Source: Xanthomonas bonasiae (GTDB lineage Bacteria; Pseudomonadota; Gammaproteobacteria; Xanthomonadales; Xanthomonadaceae). Taken from it: 64,000 bases of DNA. This document shows, piece after piece, positions 53,930 to 62,435 of this stretch. The notes below the pieces were generated by a model. The model did no database searches and was not told the DNA's origin. It saw nothing but the letters and a program-made list of their open reading frames with translations. Each line of letters starts with the position of its first letter. The first letter of the stretch is position 1. The stretch lies in contig NZ_JAFIWB010000010.1 of NCBI RefSeq assembly GCF_017163705.1, positions 62,001 through 126,000 on the forward strand. Reading direction: 5' to 3'. The translations under genes were made by a program, and so were the position numbers.

Positions 53930-54754
53930 TCAGGCCGCGACTGCCCTGCAATGAAGTTCGCCATAGCCGTCGAAACGGATCGTCGCGTGCTGGCCGATGG
54001 CGATGTCGTGGATGCCGGTGGCATTGCCGGTGGCGATCAGCTCGCCGCGCTTGAGCGGCCGACCGCGCCGCGCCGAACGCGCCAGCGCGAACGCGAACGC
54101 GGTGCGCAGCCCGCCGGGCAACAGCGTGGCACCGCCGCTGCCGACGCGCTGGCCCTCGATCAAGGTTTCCGCCAGCAGCGCGGCCTCGTCCAGCGTGGTC
54201 CAGTCGGGGACCTGCGGCCCCAGGATCAGGCCGTTGTTGTTGCCGAAGTCGGAAATCACCACGCGCGGCCCCAGCTGGTTGATCGTGGCCAGCGGGCTGC
54301 TGGCCACTTCCACGCCGATGAACAGCGTGGACGGCACCTGCGCGGCCTGCTCCGGCGTCCAGTGCAACTGGTCGGCCGGCACGTCCGCGTCCAGCCGCAT
54401 CACGTACTCCGCCTCGACCGCGCCGAAGCCGCCGTCGAACACCGGAATGTCCGTTGTTCCACCGGTAGCATTCCAGAGGTTGCGGGCGAAGATCGGGCCG
54501 AGCAGGCGCTCGTCGCCGGAATGATCGCGGCGCTCGGCGGCGATGTAGCCGACCTTCCAGCCGACCACGCGGTCCGGCCATTGCGCGATCGCCAGGTCCT
54601 GCACGCGGTAGGCGGTTTCCAGGTCGTCGGGGATGATCCCGGGGAAATCGGGCAGCGAACGGCCCTGCTGGCGGGCCTGGACGAAGCGGGCCGCGATGTC
54701 GGCCAACGCGGGCGGTGGCGTGTCCGAAGGACCGGAATGAGTGCTCAAGGGCAT
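53930..54754 (-). CDS. Fumarylacetoacetate hydrolase / 2-keto-4-pentenoate hydratase family protein
   Basis: A 274-residue member of the FAH/hydratase superfamily (MhpD/HpaH side). The core has RVVGWKVGYIAAE, GPIFARNLWN, GGFGAVEAEYVMRL (metal-binding Glu-x-Glu near residue 112) and VISDFGNNNGLILGP. The C-terminal TGNATGIHDIAIGQHATIRFDGYGEL is typical. Such enzymes hydrate or cleave 2-oxo acids; as first gene of a uronate-transport operon it could act on a 2-keto-3-deoxy sugar acid. The start is uncertain: ATG 54754 has GGAG directly adjacent, while TTG 54748 is better spaced. Confidence 0.82.
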   Translation of the reverse strand: MPLSTHSGPSDTPPPALADIAARFVQARQQGRSLPDFPGIIPDDLETAYRVQDLAIAQWPDRVVGWKVGYIAAERRDHSGDERLLGPIFARNLWNATGGTTDIPVFDGGFGAVEAEYVMRLDADVPADQLHWTPEQAAQVPSTLFIGVEVASSPLATINQLGPRVVISDFGNNNGLILGPQVPDWTTLDEAALLAETLIEGQRVGSGGATLLPGGLRTAFAFALARSARRGRPLKRGELIATGNATGIHDIAIGQHATIRFDGYGELHCRAVAA

Positions 54755-54823
54755 CTCCGCAAGAATATGGGGGATCGAAAGAATTGCTGCGCCGCTCATC
54801 GACAGCGCGTTGCGCAGTGTATA

Positions 54824-54842
54824 TGGTAAACCGGTGTCATTG
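54824..54842. promoter_or_regulatory. KdgR/LacI-type operator upstream of the TRAP/GH43 operon
   Basis: TGGTAAACCGGTGTCATTG, identical to the site at 48037-48055. It lies about 70 bases before the first gene of the leftward operon and about 150 bases before the rightward esterase gene, so it might serve both. A GGGATTGGGCATTCGGGAGT repeat follows on its right, as a related repeat does at the other site. Confidence 0.78.
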
Positions 54843-54995
54843 GCAATGTGCGGTGCGGCAAAAAGCCGGGATTGGGCATTCGGGAGTGGGGATTCGCTGA
54901 AGCGCTGCGACCCGATCCCTTCTGCAAGAACCCGTCGCTTGCACGGCGCCGTGCGAGCGGATTAGCTGCACATCCTTGACCTGGGAGGGCGACGG

Positions 54996-56162
54996 ATGCG
55001 GAACACGACGACAACGGGAGGCGCTGGCGTGGCGCTGGCGGATGCTGCCGACGACACCGGCCGGCAGCGCCGGGCCTCGCGCCCGATCCTGAGGCAGGCG
55101 GCCGGCGCGCTGGCGCTGGCGTGGCGCCAGCGCCGGCAGGGCGCACTGGGCGTTTTGCTGGCACTGGCGCTCGCCGGCCCCGCGCTCGCCGCCGAGCACC
55201 CGAGCAGCGAAACCGCGGCCGAGCAAGCGGCGCGCATCCCGCTGTGGCCGGATCCGGCGCCAGGCTCCGTGCCCGGCCCCGACCAGGTGCGCATCGTCGA
55301 CCGCAGCGACGACCCGGCGCTGCCCGACCGCGCCATCAGCGGCCGCTATCAGCCCTATCTGGTGGTGTACCGGCCGAAGACGCCGAACGGCAGCGCGCTG
55401 CTGGTCGCCCCTGGCGGCGGCTACGCGCGCATCGTGCTGGACAAGGAAGGCAGCGCCTTGCTGCCGATCTTCGCCGAACAGGCAGGCATCACCCTGTTCG
55501 TGCTGCGCTATCGGCTGCCCGATGCGGAAGCGGCGGGCGCCGACGCCGCAGCGCAACGCGACCTGCCGCTGGCCGACGCGCAGCGCGCGCTGCGCCTGAT
55601 CCGCGCGCGCGCCGCCGATTACGGCGTGGACCCGCACCGGGTCGGCGCGATCGGCTTCTCCGCCGGCGGCCATGTCGCCGCCAGCCTCGGCACCCGCTAC
55701 GACGAACGCGTCTCTCCGGCGCGCGATGCGATCGACCGGCTCAGCGCGCGGCCGGACTTCCTGCTGCTGCTGTACCCGGTCATCGACATGGGCAGCGGCA
55801 CCGCGGCGCATACCGGGTCGCGCCTGCGGCTGCTCGGCCGCCATCCCGATGCCGCCACGATGACAGCCTATTCGCTGCAGAACCGCGTGACACCGGCGAT
55901 GCCGCCGACGTTCCTGGTGCACGCGCAGGACGACCGCGTGGTGCCGGTGGAGAACAGCCTGCTGTTCTACCAGGCGCTGCGCCAGGCCGGCGTGCCGGCG
56001 GAACTGCACCTGTTCGCGCACGGCGGCCATGGCTTCGGCACCCGCGGCATCGCCGGCCTGCCGCTGGCCGCATGGCCGACCCAGGCGTTGGAATGGATGC
56101 GCAGCGTGCAGGGCGACCCGGCCGCGCTGGCACCGATTCCGCCTGCCGCGCCGAAGCAGTAG
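54996..56162 (+). CDS. Secreted alpha/beta-hydrolase esterase (acetylxylan/pectin-esterase type)
   Basis: A 388-residue esterase. The N-terminus is long (about 50 hydrophilic residues) before a hydrophobic export segment VLLALALAGPALA. The alpha/beta-hydrolase core has the oxyanion motif APGGGYARIVLDKEG near residue 133, nucleophile GFSAGGHVAA near residue 220, Asp in HAQDDRVVP near residue 310 and His in GGHGFGTRG near residue 345. It resembles bifunctional feruloyl/acetylxylan esterases. GGGAGGG lies before the ATG. Probably removes acyl groups from plant polysaccharides; fits the pectin region. Confidence 0.88.
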   Translation: MRNTTTTGGAGVALADAADDTGRQRRASRPILRQAAGALALAWRQRRQGALGVLLALALAGPALAAEHPSSETAAEQAARIPLWPDPAPGSVPGPDQVRIVDRSDDPALPDRAISGRYQPYLVVYRPKTPNGSALLVAPGGGYARIVLDKEGSALLPIFAEQAGITLFVLRYRLPDAEAAGADAAAQRDLPLADAQRALRLIRARAADYGVDPHRVGAIGFSAGGHVAASLGTRYDERVSPARDAIDRLSARPDFLLLLYPVIDMGSGTAAHTGSRLRLLGRHPDAATMTAYSLQNRVTPAMPPTFLVHAQDDRVVPVENSLLFYQALRQAGVPAELHLFAHGGHGFGTRGIAGLPLAAWPTQALEWMRSVQGDPAALAPIPPAAPKQ

Positions 56163-56339
56163 CCGGCGCTGCCGCATCGCCATGCACCACGCCGCCATGA
56201 CCCCGCGCCCGAACGCCGCCCGCATCGGGCCGTCTTGCGCCGCGCTCGGCATAGGCGTGCCGCGCCGCATCCACCCGCCCCTTTCCGCTGCCAGCCCGGG
56301 CCCATGGCCGGCGGCGTTTGCCCACGGACTCCGCCACGC

Positions 56340-58004
56340 ATGACCCCACCCGCCGCCATCCTGCCTGCCGACCTTGCCACCACCGCATCCACCGCACCCG
56401 ACGACCACGGCCGGCGCCGCTTCCTGCACGGCAGCGCGCTCGGCGCACTGGCGTTGAGCGGCGCCTTGCCTGGCGGCAGCGCCGGCGCCGCGCCCACGCC
56501 CGTCGATCCGGACGCGCCGCTGGCACGCACCCGCAGCGGCCGCATCCGCGGCTATCGCGAGCAGGGCGTACAGGTGTTCAAGGGCATTCCCTATGGTGCC
56601 GACACCGCGTCGCGCCGCTTCCAGCCGGCGCTGCAGGAACAGCCCTGGCGCGGCGTGCGCGATTGCAGCGGCTACGCCGCCTCCGCACCGCAGCTCAAGC
56701 TCGACCCGGTCAGCGAGGACTGCCTGTTCCTCAACGTGTGGACGCCCGCCCTGCGCGACGGCGCCAAGCGTCCGATCCTGTTCTACATTCACGGCGGCGC
56801 CTACAACAACGGCTCCGGCAGCGATCCGCAGTACGACGGCGCGCGCCTGTGCCGGCGCGGCGACGCAGTGGTCATCAGCGTCAACCATCGCCTCAACGCC
56901 TTCGGCTACCTGTACCTGGCGCAGCTGGGCGGCGCCGCGTTCGCCGCGTCAGGCAATGTCGGCCAGCTCGACCTGGTGCAGGCGTTGCACTGGGTGCGCG
57001 CGCATGCGGCCGAGTTCGGCGGCGACGCCGGCAACGTCACCGTGTTCGGCCAATCCGGCGGCGGCGCCAAGATCGCCACGCTGATGGCGATGCCGGCCGC
57101 GCAGGGGCTGTTCCACCGCGCGTGGACCATGAGCGGCCAGCAGGTCACCGCCGCCGGGCCGCGCGCGGCCACGCAGCGCGCGCAGTTGCTGCTGCAGGCC
57201 TTGCAGCTCGATGCCACGCAACTGGCGGCGCTGCGCACGCTGCCGATGCAACGCCTGCTCGAGGCCACGCGCACGCGCGATCCGTCGCGGGTGGAGAACA
57301 CGTCCCTGTACCTGGGCCCGGTGCTGGATGCGCAGGTGCTGCACCGGCATCCGTTCTGGCCGGATGCGCCGCCGCAGTCGGCGCGCATCCCGATGGTGAT
57401 CGGCAATACCCACGACGAGACCCGCGCCTTCCTCGGCAACGACCCGGCCAACTTCGCGCTGAGCTGGGACACGCTACCGGCCAGACTGGAGCAGGAGCAA
57501 TTCGTGGATCTGCTGCCACAGGTGGTGATCGCCGAATACCGGCGGCTGTATCCGCACTACACGCCGAGCGAGGTGTTCTTCGCCGCGACCACCGCCGGGC
57601 GCTCGTGGCGTGGCGCGATCGAGGAAGCCGAGGCGCGCGCGCGGCAGGGCGCGCCGACCTGGGCCTACCAACTCGATTGGAGCTCGCCGCTGGACGGCGG
57701 CAAGTTCGGCGCGTTCCACACCCTCGACATCCCGCTGGTGTTCGACAACATTCGCCAGCCCGGTTCGCGCACCGGCGACGGCGCCGACGCGCAGCGCGTG
57801 GCCGATGCGATGAGCGAAGCGCTGCTCGCCTTCGCCCGCCACGGCGATCCCAACCATGCCGGACTGCCGCGCTGGGAACCGTATTCGCTGGCCCGGCGCG
57901 AGACCATGCTGTTCGATGCGGACAGCCGTCTGGTGCACGACCCGCGCGGCGGCGAACGGCGCCTCTACCAGCAGGTGCCGTTCGTGCAGCGCGGGACGTT
58001 CTGA
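56340..58004 (+). CDS. Secreted carboxylesterase type B
   Basis: A 554-residue type-B carboxylesterase (para-nitrobenzyl-esterase family). A twin-arginine signal is visible (GRRRFLHGSALGALALSG, residues 24-41). The fold is VQVFKGIPYG, SEDCLFLNVWTP, oxyanion YIHGGAYNNGSG near residue 155, nucleophile VFGQSGGGAKIA near residue 238, and catalytic His in GAFHTLDIPLVF near residue 460. The acid residue is probably in GNTHDETRAF. Substrate unknown; the neighbouring esterase and GH43 suggest plant cell-wall esters. 177 bases downstream of the previous esterase, same strand. Confidence 0.92.
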   Translation: MTPPAAILPADLATTASTAPDDHGRRRFLHGSALGALALSGALPGGSAGAAPTPVDPDAPLARTRSGRIRGYREQGVQVFKGIPYGADTASRRFQPALQEQPWRGVRDCSGYAASAPQLKLDPVSEDCLFLNVWTPALRDGAKRPILFYIHGGAYNNGSGSDPQYDGARLCRRGDAVVISVNHRLNAFGYLYLAQLGGAAFAASGNVGQLDLVQALHWVRAHAAEFGGDAGNVTVFGQSGGGAKIATLMAMPAAQGLFHRAWTMSGQQVTAAGPRAATQRAQLLLQALQLDATQLAALRTLPMQRLLEATRTRDPSRVENTSLYLGPVLDAQVLHRHPFWPDAPPQSARIPMVIGNTHDETRAFLGNDPANFALSWDTLPARLEQEQFVDLLPQVVIAEYRRLYPHYTPSEVFFAATTAGRSWRGAIEEAEARARQGAPTWAYQLDWSSPLDGGKFGAFHTLDIPLVFDNIRQPGSRTGDGADAQRVADAMSEALLAFARHGDPNHAGLPRWEPYSLARRETMLFDADSRLVHDPRGGERRLYQQVPFVQRGTF

Positions 58005-58113
58005 GGTGGTGCAGGACGCCCGCCGACGCGCGCATGCCATCCGAGCTTGGTGACGGCTAGCTGCTTCCGATCGCATTCGCCAGCGCGTCTTCGCTCGAGA
58101 TCGCGCCACGCCC

Positions 58114-58181
58114 TGTAGGCGCGGCTTCAGCCGCGACAGGCGTTACCGGGAAAGCCTGTCGCGGCTGAAGCCGCTCCTACA
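58114..58181. repeat. REP doublet (REPIN-like), copy E
   Basis: A forward unit beginning TGTAGGCGCGGCTTCAGCCG (58114-58137) faces an inverted unit (58158-58181), around a spacer containing GTTACCGGGAAAGCCT. The spacer resembles that of copy C. It lies between two convergent genes. Confidence 0.85.
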
Positions 58182-58220
58182 ACGTGCAGGACATTCCGTG
58201 GAGACCGCACACCATCGCGC

Positions 58221-58787
58221 TCACAAGCTGGCAGAAAGGTAGTAGAGCTTGGAGGTCCGGGTGTCGTAGGCCAGCATGCTGACCTCGTCGACTTCATGCC
58301 AGGAAGGATCCTCGGTCCCTCCGTCGCTCGACGCGATGCGCAGGAACGCCAGCATGAAGCGCGGCGAATCCATGTCCGCCTGCGTGGGAAGCCACGGGCA
58401 GTCCGGCGAATCGTTGAACCCGATCGCCGTGCGCAATGCGTCCTTCTGCACGGCGCCATGCGCCGGTCCGCGCTGCCAGTGGCGCTGCGCCGCCTTACCG
58501 GCCCAAAACGCAGCGGGAATCTTCGCCACCTCGGCCACATAGAAATACGCGTAATCGCGCTGCATCAGTTCATCGGGTGGCTTGCAGGCGTGCTCCATCC
58601 GGCGCACGCGCGTCACCGCATCGTCGAGTCCGGCCTGCCGCATCGTCTCGCGCAGGCGGCCGGCATCGTCGCTGCGTTCGATGGCCTTGGAAACGGGGTT
58701 GGGCGGGAGCAGATCCAGCGCGACGCATCCCTGCACCGCTGCCGCCGCCACGATCACAAGGACCAGCACGATGTTGCGCAGATGCAT
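58221..58787 (-). CDS. Hypothetical lipoprotein
   Basis: A 188-residue protein with a lipoprotein signal peptide (VQGC near residue 21). The mature domain has two further cysteines (EHACKPPDE, SPDCPWLPT) and a beta-rich end, DEVSMLAYDTRTSKLYYLSASL. GGAGG lies seven bases before ATG, so the start is firm. I recognise no family. Probably anchored in the envelope. The same-strand neighbour lies 84 bases upstream. Confidence 0.75.
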   Translation of the reverse strand: MHLRNIVLVLVIVAAAAVQGCVALDLLPPNPVSKAIERSDDAGRLRETMRQAGLDDAVTRVRRMEHACKPPDELMQRDYAYFYVAEVAKIPAAFWAGKAAQRHWQRGPAHGAVQKDALRTAIGFNDSPDCPWLPTQADMDSPRFMLAFLRIASSDGGTEDPSWHEVDEVSMLAYDTRTSKLYYLSASL

Positions 58788-58871
58788 GCAAAGCCTCCAT
58801 TCCGCAAAAGACCACAAGCGTTCGCGGCCGGCATCGCACTGCGCATCCGACCCGCGCCGGCGCCGGCGCTG

Positions 58872-60053
58872 TCACCAACCCGTGTCCTCGGCCAGCACCA
58901 CCTGGTTGCCGCCGCCGATGCGCGCGCGCTGCAGCAGCGCTTCGGCGCGTTGCATCAGCGTGGCGGCGGTGTCGGCGGGCGCGGCGAGCAAGGCGCCGAC
59001 GCTGACGCCGAGCTGTTCGTTGGCCATGTCGGCGTGCGCGATCGCCAGCAGCTCGACCATGTCCCGCAGCGCCGGCGCCACCTGGCGCAGGTGCGCGCCG
59101 CTGGCGTCGTACAGCACCAGCGCGAAGCGGCCATCGTCGATGCGCATGGTCACGTCCATCGGCCGCAGCAGGCATTGCAGCACCTCGGCCACGTCCACCA
59201 CGGCGCGGTCGGCCTCGCGCGGGCCGTAGCGCTGCACGAAGGCGGCGTACCCATCCAGTTCGACCAGGATCAACGCCAGGCCGCGCTGCAGGCGCCGGGT
59301 CTCGGCCAGCGCCACCGCCAGGTGCTCGTCGAAGCGGCGGCGGTCGCCCAGGCCGGTGAGCGCGTCGCGCAAGGCCTCGTCGTCGCGCACCCGCCGCTGC
59401 AGAAAGCCCTCGCGGCGCGAATGCTCGCGCAGATAGCCGCCGACCGCGCCGATCGGTACCGCCGCCCACAGCAACCATTGCAGCCGCAGGTAGCCGGCCT
59501 GCGCGGCGCCGTCCAGCAGCAGATGCGCGGCCGCGGCGCTGATCGCGCACAGCGTCAGCGCCACCGCCACGCTCTGCCACAGCGCCAGGCCCAGCGGAAA
59601 GAAACCGGCGACGATCACCAGGGTCATCACCGCGGCGGCATAGCGCAGTTCCTGCGGCGGATAGCCGATGCTCGACAGCACCAGCCCGGTGCCGCCGACC
59701 AGCAGCAGCAGCGCCGCCCGGCCCGGCCCGTGCGCATGCGCGCGATGGATCGCCACCGCCACCCACAGCAACGCCAGCAAGGTGGCCGCGCGCACCGCCA
59801 CCGCGTAGCCGACCAGCCCGGTGCTGCCGGTCCAGCCGAAATGCAACGCGTCCCAGGCCAGCAACGCCAGCGCGATCAGCACCCCGAGCGAGGCCGCCAC
59901 GCGCTGCGCGAAACCCATCGTCGATGCGGTATAGCGGCGATACGCCAGCTCCAGCGGCGGATCGAAGCGCAATGCGGCGAAGCCGCTACGCAACTGCCTG
60001 GCGTAGGCCTCGCCGGACGGAGCGTCGGGCGGTCCTTCGTAGCGTTGGTGCAT
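58872..60053 (-). CDS. Membrane protein with degenerate GGDEF domain
   Basis: A 393-residue protein. Five or six membrane helices (residues 50-215) lead to a GGDEF-type domain beginning at DALTGLGDRRRFDEHL near residue 233. Where diguanylate cyclases have GG(D/E)EF, this one reads MRIDDGRFALVLYD (near residue 308), so the catalytic signature is lost. The DxLTGLxNRR-like start is intact (G-D in place of G-N). It is therefore unlikely to make c-di-GMP and may instead bind GTP or act as a partner. A GGGGAT ribosome-binding site is present. Confidence 0.85.
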   Translation of the reverse strand: MHQRYEGPPDAPSGEAYARQLRSGFAALRFDPPLELAYRRYTASTMGFAQRVAASLGVLIALALLAWDALHFGWTGSTGLVGYAVAVRAATLLALLWVAVAIHRAHAHGPGRAALLLLVGGTGLVLSSIGYPPQELRYAAAVMTLVIVAGFFPLGLALWQSVAVALTLCAISAAAAHLLLDGAAQAGYLRLQWLLWAAVPIGAVGGYLREHSRREGFLQRRVRDDEALRDALTGLGDRRRFDEHLAVALAETRRLQRGLALILVELDGYAAFVQRYGPREADRAVVDVAEVLQCLLRPMDVTMRIDDGRFALVLYDASGAHLRQVAPALRDMVELLAIAHADMANEQLGVSVGALLAAPADTAATLMQRAEALLQRARIGGGNQVVLAEDTGW

Positions 60054-60326
60054 GCAATCCCCTGTACGCGGCAGCGCGGAACAGAACGTGGTGGCGGTCA
60101 CAAAAATTGCCGTGCGACGCCCAGCGCCAACGCTGCAGACTTCGACTTCCATGTACATGAGAAATCACTGGCGCGCGATTGTCCACTTTTCGCGGTCGGG
60201 CATGCGTGCGATGCGCAGCGCATGCGGGCGACAGGATGCGGCGTGGAGGCGCCGCGGCTGGCATACCACAGCGCGCGCGGCGTTGCCGCAGCGGCCCGAA
60301 CGACGGCCGAAGTACAGCGCCAGCGC

Positions 60327-61874
60327 TCAGGTCTTCGCCGGCAGCGCCCACACGCTGTTGGGATCGCCGTTGCGGCCACGGCGACAGGTGGCGCGCGCCA
60401 TCTGCCAGTACGCCCAGGCCAGGGCCACGGCACAGCCGTCCACCGCCAGCAGCAGCGGACTGCTCCACGGCGCCACCCAGCCGCCGGCGCCGCGCAGCGC
60501 GGCCAACGGCACCAGCGCGGTCAGCACCGCGCAGGCCAACAGCAGTTCGTAGGCGCCGCGCGCGGTGGGACGCAGCAACGCCCAGGCCACGCCCAGCCCG
60601 AACACGGCGTAGTACACGCCACGCTCCTGCCCCGGCGGCAACAGCCGCGCGGCGACGAACAACGCCGACACGCCGGCCACGCAGCCCAGGCAGACGCCGG
60701 TCGTTAGCCGCGCCAGCGCATGCGTGCGCCACGGCTGCGCCGGCTGGCGCCGCTTGCGCCGCGCCTCCACCCACAGCAGGTTGCCGCTGTAGAACAGGAA
60801 CGCGCCGGCCAGGCCGAGCAGGAAATACAGCCATTGCAGCGGCGCCCCGCCGAAGTTGGCGAAATGCAGCGCCTGCAGTCCGCGCAGCGAGGCCACGCCC
60901 GGCGACATGCTCTGCGGCGCCAGCACCCGCAGCACCTTGCCGGTGGCCGCTTCCATCGCGACGCCGGCAAGCGTGTTGAGCCGGCGCTGCGGCTGGTGAC
61001 CGTAGATCTCCACGCGCGCATTGGCGTCGCCGGCGTCGTGGAAGGACAGGCTCTCCGGCACGAAGCCGGGGCTGGCCGCACGCGCGCGCGCCAGCAAGTC
61101 GGCCACCGGCAACGGCGCCGCCTTCGCCTGCGCCGGCTGCATATGCGGGGTCAGTTCGAAATCCGGCGCCAGCACCTGCATCAGCTTGCCGTCGAACACC
61201 AGGTACTGGAACGGCGCCAGCAACAGCACGCCCAGGGTCAGCACCGCGCCGGACCAGGCGAAGATCACATGGAACGGCAGCGACAGCATGCCGATCGCGT
61301 TGTGCGCGTCCTGCCACAGGCGCTTGACGTTGCGCCCCAGGCGCAGCGCGAACAGGTCCTTCAGGAACACCGGCGCATACAGCACCACACCGCTGACCAG
61401 GGCCAGGCCGTACAGGATGCAGACCACGCCGAACAGGTAGGTGCCGAAGGTGCGCGGCAGCCCGGCGGTGAAATGCAGGTCGTACAGGAAATCGGCAAAG
61501 CCGCTGCGCTGCGGCAGCTGCACCAGTCGCCCGTCCGCACCGAGCTGGAACTGCACCGCCCCGCCGAACGGCTGCGCCGCCGGCCCGAACGCATACAGCC
61601 GCGGCAACGCACCGTGTTCCCCCGGCAGCATCAGCGAGAACGACTCGGCCAGCGCCGGATGCCGCGCCAGCACCGCATCCTGCAGGGCCTGCGCCGCCTG
61701 TTCCGGCGTCCGCGTCGCCGGGGCGGCATCCGCCGCCGCGCGCGGCCAGTCGTTGAGCTCGTGGGTGAACACGGTGATCGCGCCGGCATAGAAGGCGATG
61801 AACAAGGCCATGCCGGCCAGCAGGCCCATCCAGCTGTGGGCCGACAGGAACTGGCGCAAGGTCGCCGCCTTCAT
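60327..61874 (-). CDS. PepSY-domain membrane protein (siderophore-reductase-like)
   Basis: A 515-residue inner-membrane protein of the PepSY_TM family. Helices occur at residues 13-35, 150-175, 200-225 and in the C-terminal third. PepSY-type features are LHFTAGLPRTFGTYLFG (His) near residue 135, WQDAHNAIGMLSLPFHVIFAWSG with His residues near 195 that may bind heme, and GLQALHFANFGGAPLQWLYF near residue 345. FpvG-like members reduce ferric siderophores in the periplasm. It is last gene in the TonB receptor-DUF3325-DUF3649-PepSY operon; its start overlaps the preceding stop (ATGA). Confidence 0.88.
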   Translation of the reverse strand: MKAATLRQFLSAHSWMGLLAGMALFIAFYAGAITVFTHELNDWPRAAADAAPATRTPEQAAQALQDAVLARHPALAESFSLMLPGEHGALPRLYAFGPAAQPFGGAVQFQLGADGRLVQLPQRSGFADFLYDLHFTAGLPRTFGTYLFGVVCILYGLALVSGVVLYAPVFLKDLFALRLGRNVKRLWQDAHNAIGMLSLPFHVIFAWSGAVLTLGVLLLAPFQYLVFDGKLMQVLAPDFELTPHMQPAQAKAAPLPVADLLARARAASPGFVPESLSFHDAGDANARVEIYGHQPQRRLNTLAGVAMEAATGKVLRVLAPQSMSPGVASLRGLQALHFANFGGAPLQWLYFLLGLAGAFLFYSGNLLWVEARRKRRQPAQPWRTHALARLTTGVCLGCVAGVSALFVAARLLPPGQERGVYYAVFGLGVAWALLRPTARGAYELLLACAVLTALVPLAALRGAGGWVAPWSSPLLLAVDGCAVALAWAYWQMARATCRRGRNGDPNSVWALPAKT

Positions 61875-62143
61875 ACCGTCACCTGCACCAGGCCGGCGGC
61901 CTTCAACGCGTACAACAGGCCATGGCACAGCAGCGTCGCCAGGCCCAGCCACAGCCAGGCGCGCGCGCCGCTGCGGAACACGAACGCCAGCGACATCGCG
62001 CCGATCCACAGCGGGAACACCAGCAGCAACCACGGCAGCGTATGCACCTGCAGCGCGCCCGGCCACAGCAGCACGCACAGCCCGACCACGCCCACCGCCA
62101 GCGGCAGGCCGAGCACGATCGCCGCCAGCCACCTAGCCCACAT
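61871..62143 (-). CDS. Small membrane protein (DUF3649-like)
   Basis: A 90-residue protein with three hydrophobic helices (MWARWLAAIVLGLPLAVGVV, PWLLLVFPLWIGAMSLAFVF, WLWLGLATLLCHGLLYALK). It resembles the DUF3649 partners of siderophore-uptake clusters, such as FpvH/J in Pseudomonas; this match is from position and size as much as sequence. It overlaps both neighbours, by 11 bases upstream and 4 downstream, so it is cotranslated with them. Confidence 0.7.
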   Translation of the reverse strand: MWARWLAAIVLGLPLAVGVVGLCVLLWPGALQVHTLPWLLLVFPLWIGAMSLAFVFRSGARAWLWLGLATLLCHGLLYALKAAGLVQVTV

Positions 62144-62429
62144 CGGCGCGGCCTCCACGCAGGTGCCGCCAGGCATCCAGGTACGGCAGCGCGACCGCGG
62201 CGAGCATCAGCGCGCTCAGCGCCGCGAAGATGCCGGCCCACACGCCGAGCGCGGCGATCGCCGCGGCCAGCGCCAGCACGCTCGACACCACGCCGGCCAC
62301 GTTCAGCGCGCGCGCATGCCGGCGCCAGGCCGGACACAGGCGCTGGTGCGCGGTAGCCAGGTAGAACGCCAGCGCCGCCAGCGGCGCGGCGAGCAGGTAC
62401 AGGGCGGTGGTCAGCGCGTGCATGGCCAT
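62133..62429 (-). CDS. Small membrane protein (DUF3325-like)
   Basis: A 98-residue protein with three hydrophobic helices (ALTTALYLLAAPLAALAFYL, ALNVAGVVSSVLALAAAIAALG, FAALSALMLAAVALPYL). The N-terminal helix is followed by HQRLCPAWRRHARAL. It fits the DUF3325 proteins that accompany PepSY-domain proteins and siderophore receptors. It starts six bases after the receptor stop and overlaps the next gene. Likely part of a periplasmic iron-reduction complex; role unproven. Confidence 0.7.
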   Translation of the reverse strand: MAMHALTTALYLLAAPLAALAFYLATAHQRLCPAWRRHARALNVAGVVSSVLALAAAIAALGVWAGIFAALSALMLAAVALPYLDAWRHLRGGRADVG

Positions 62430-62435
62430 CGTGGG

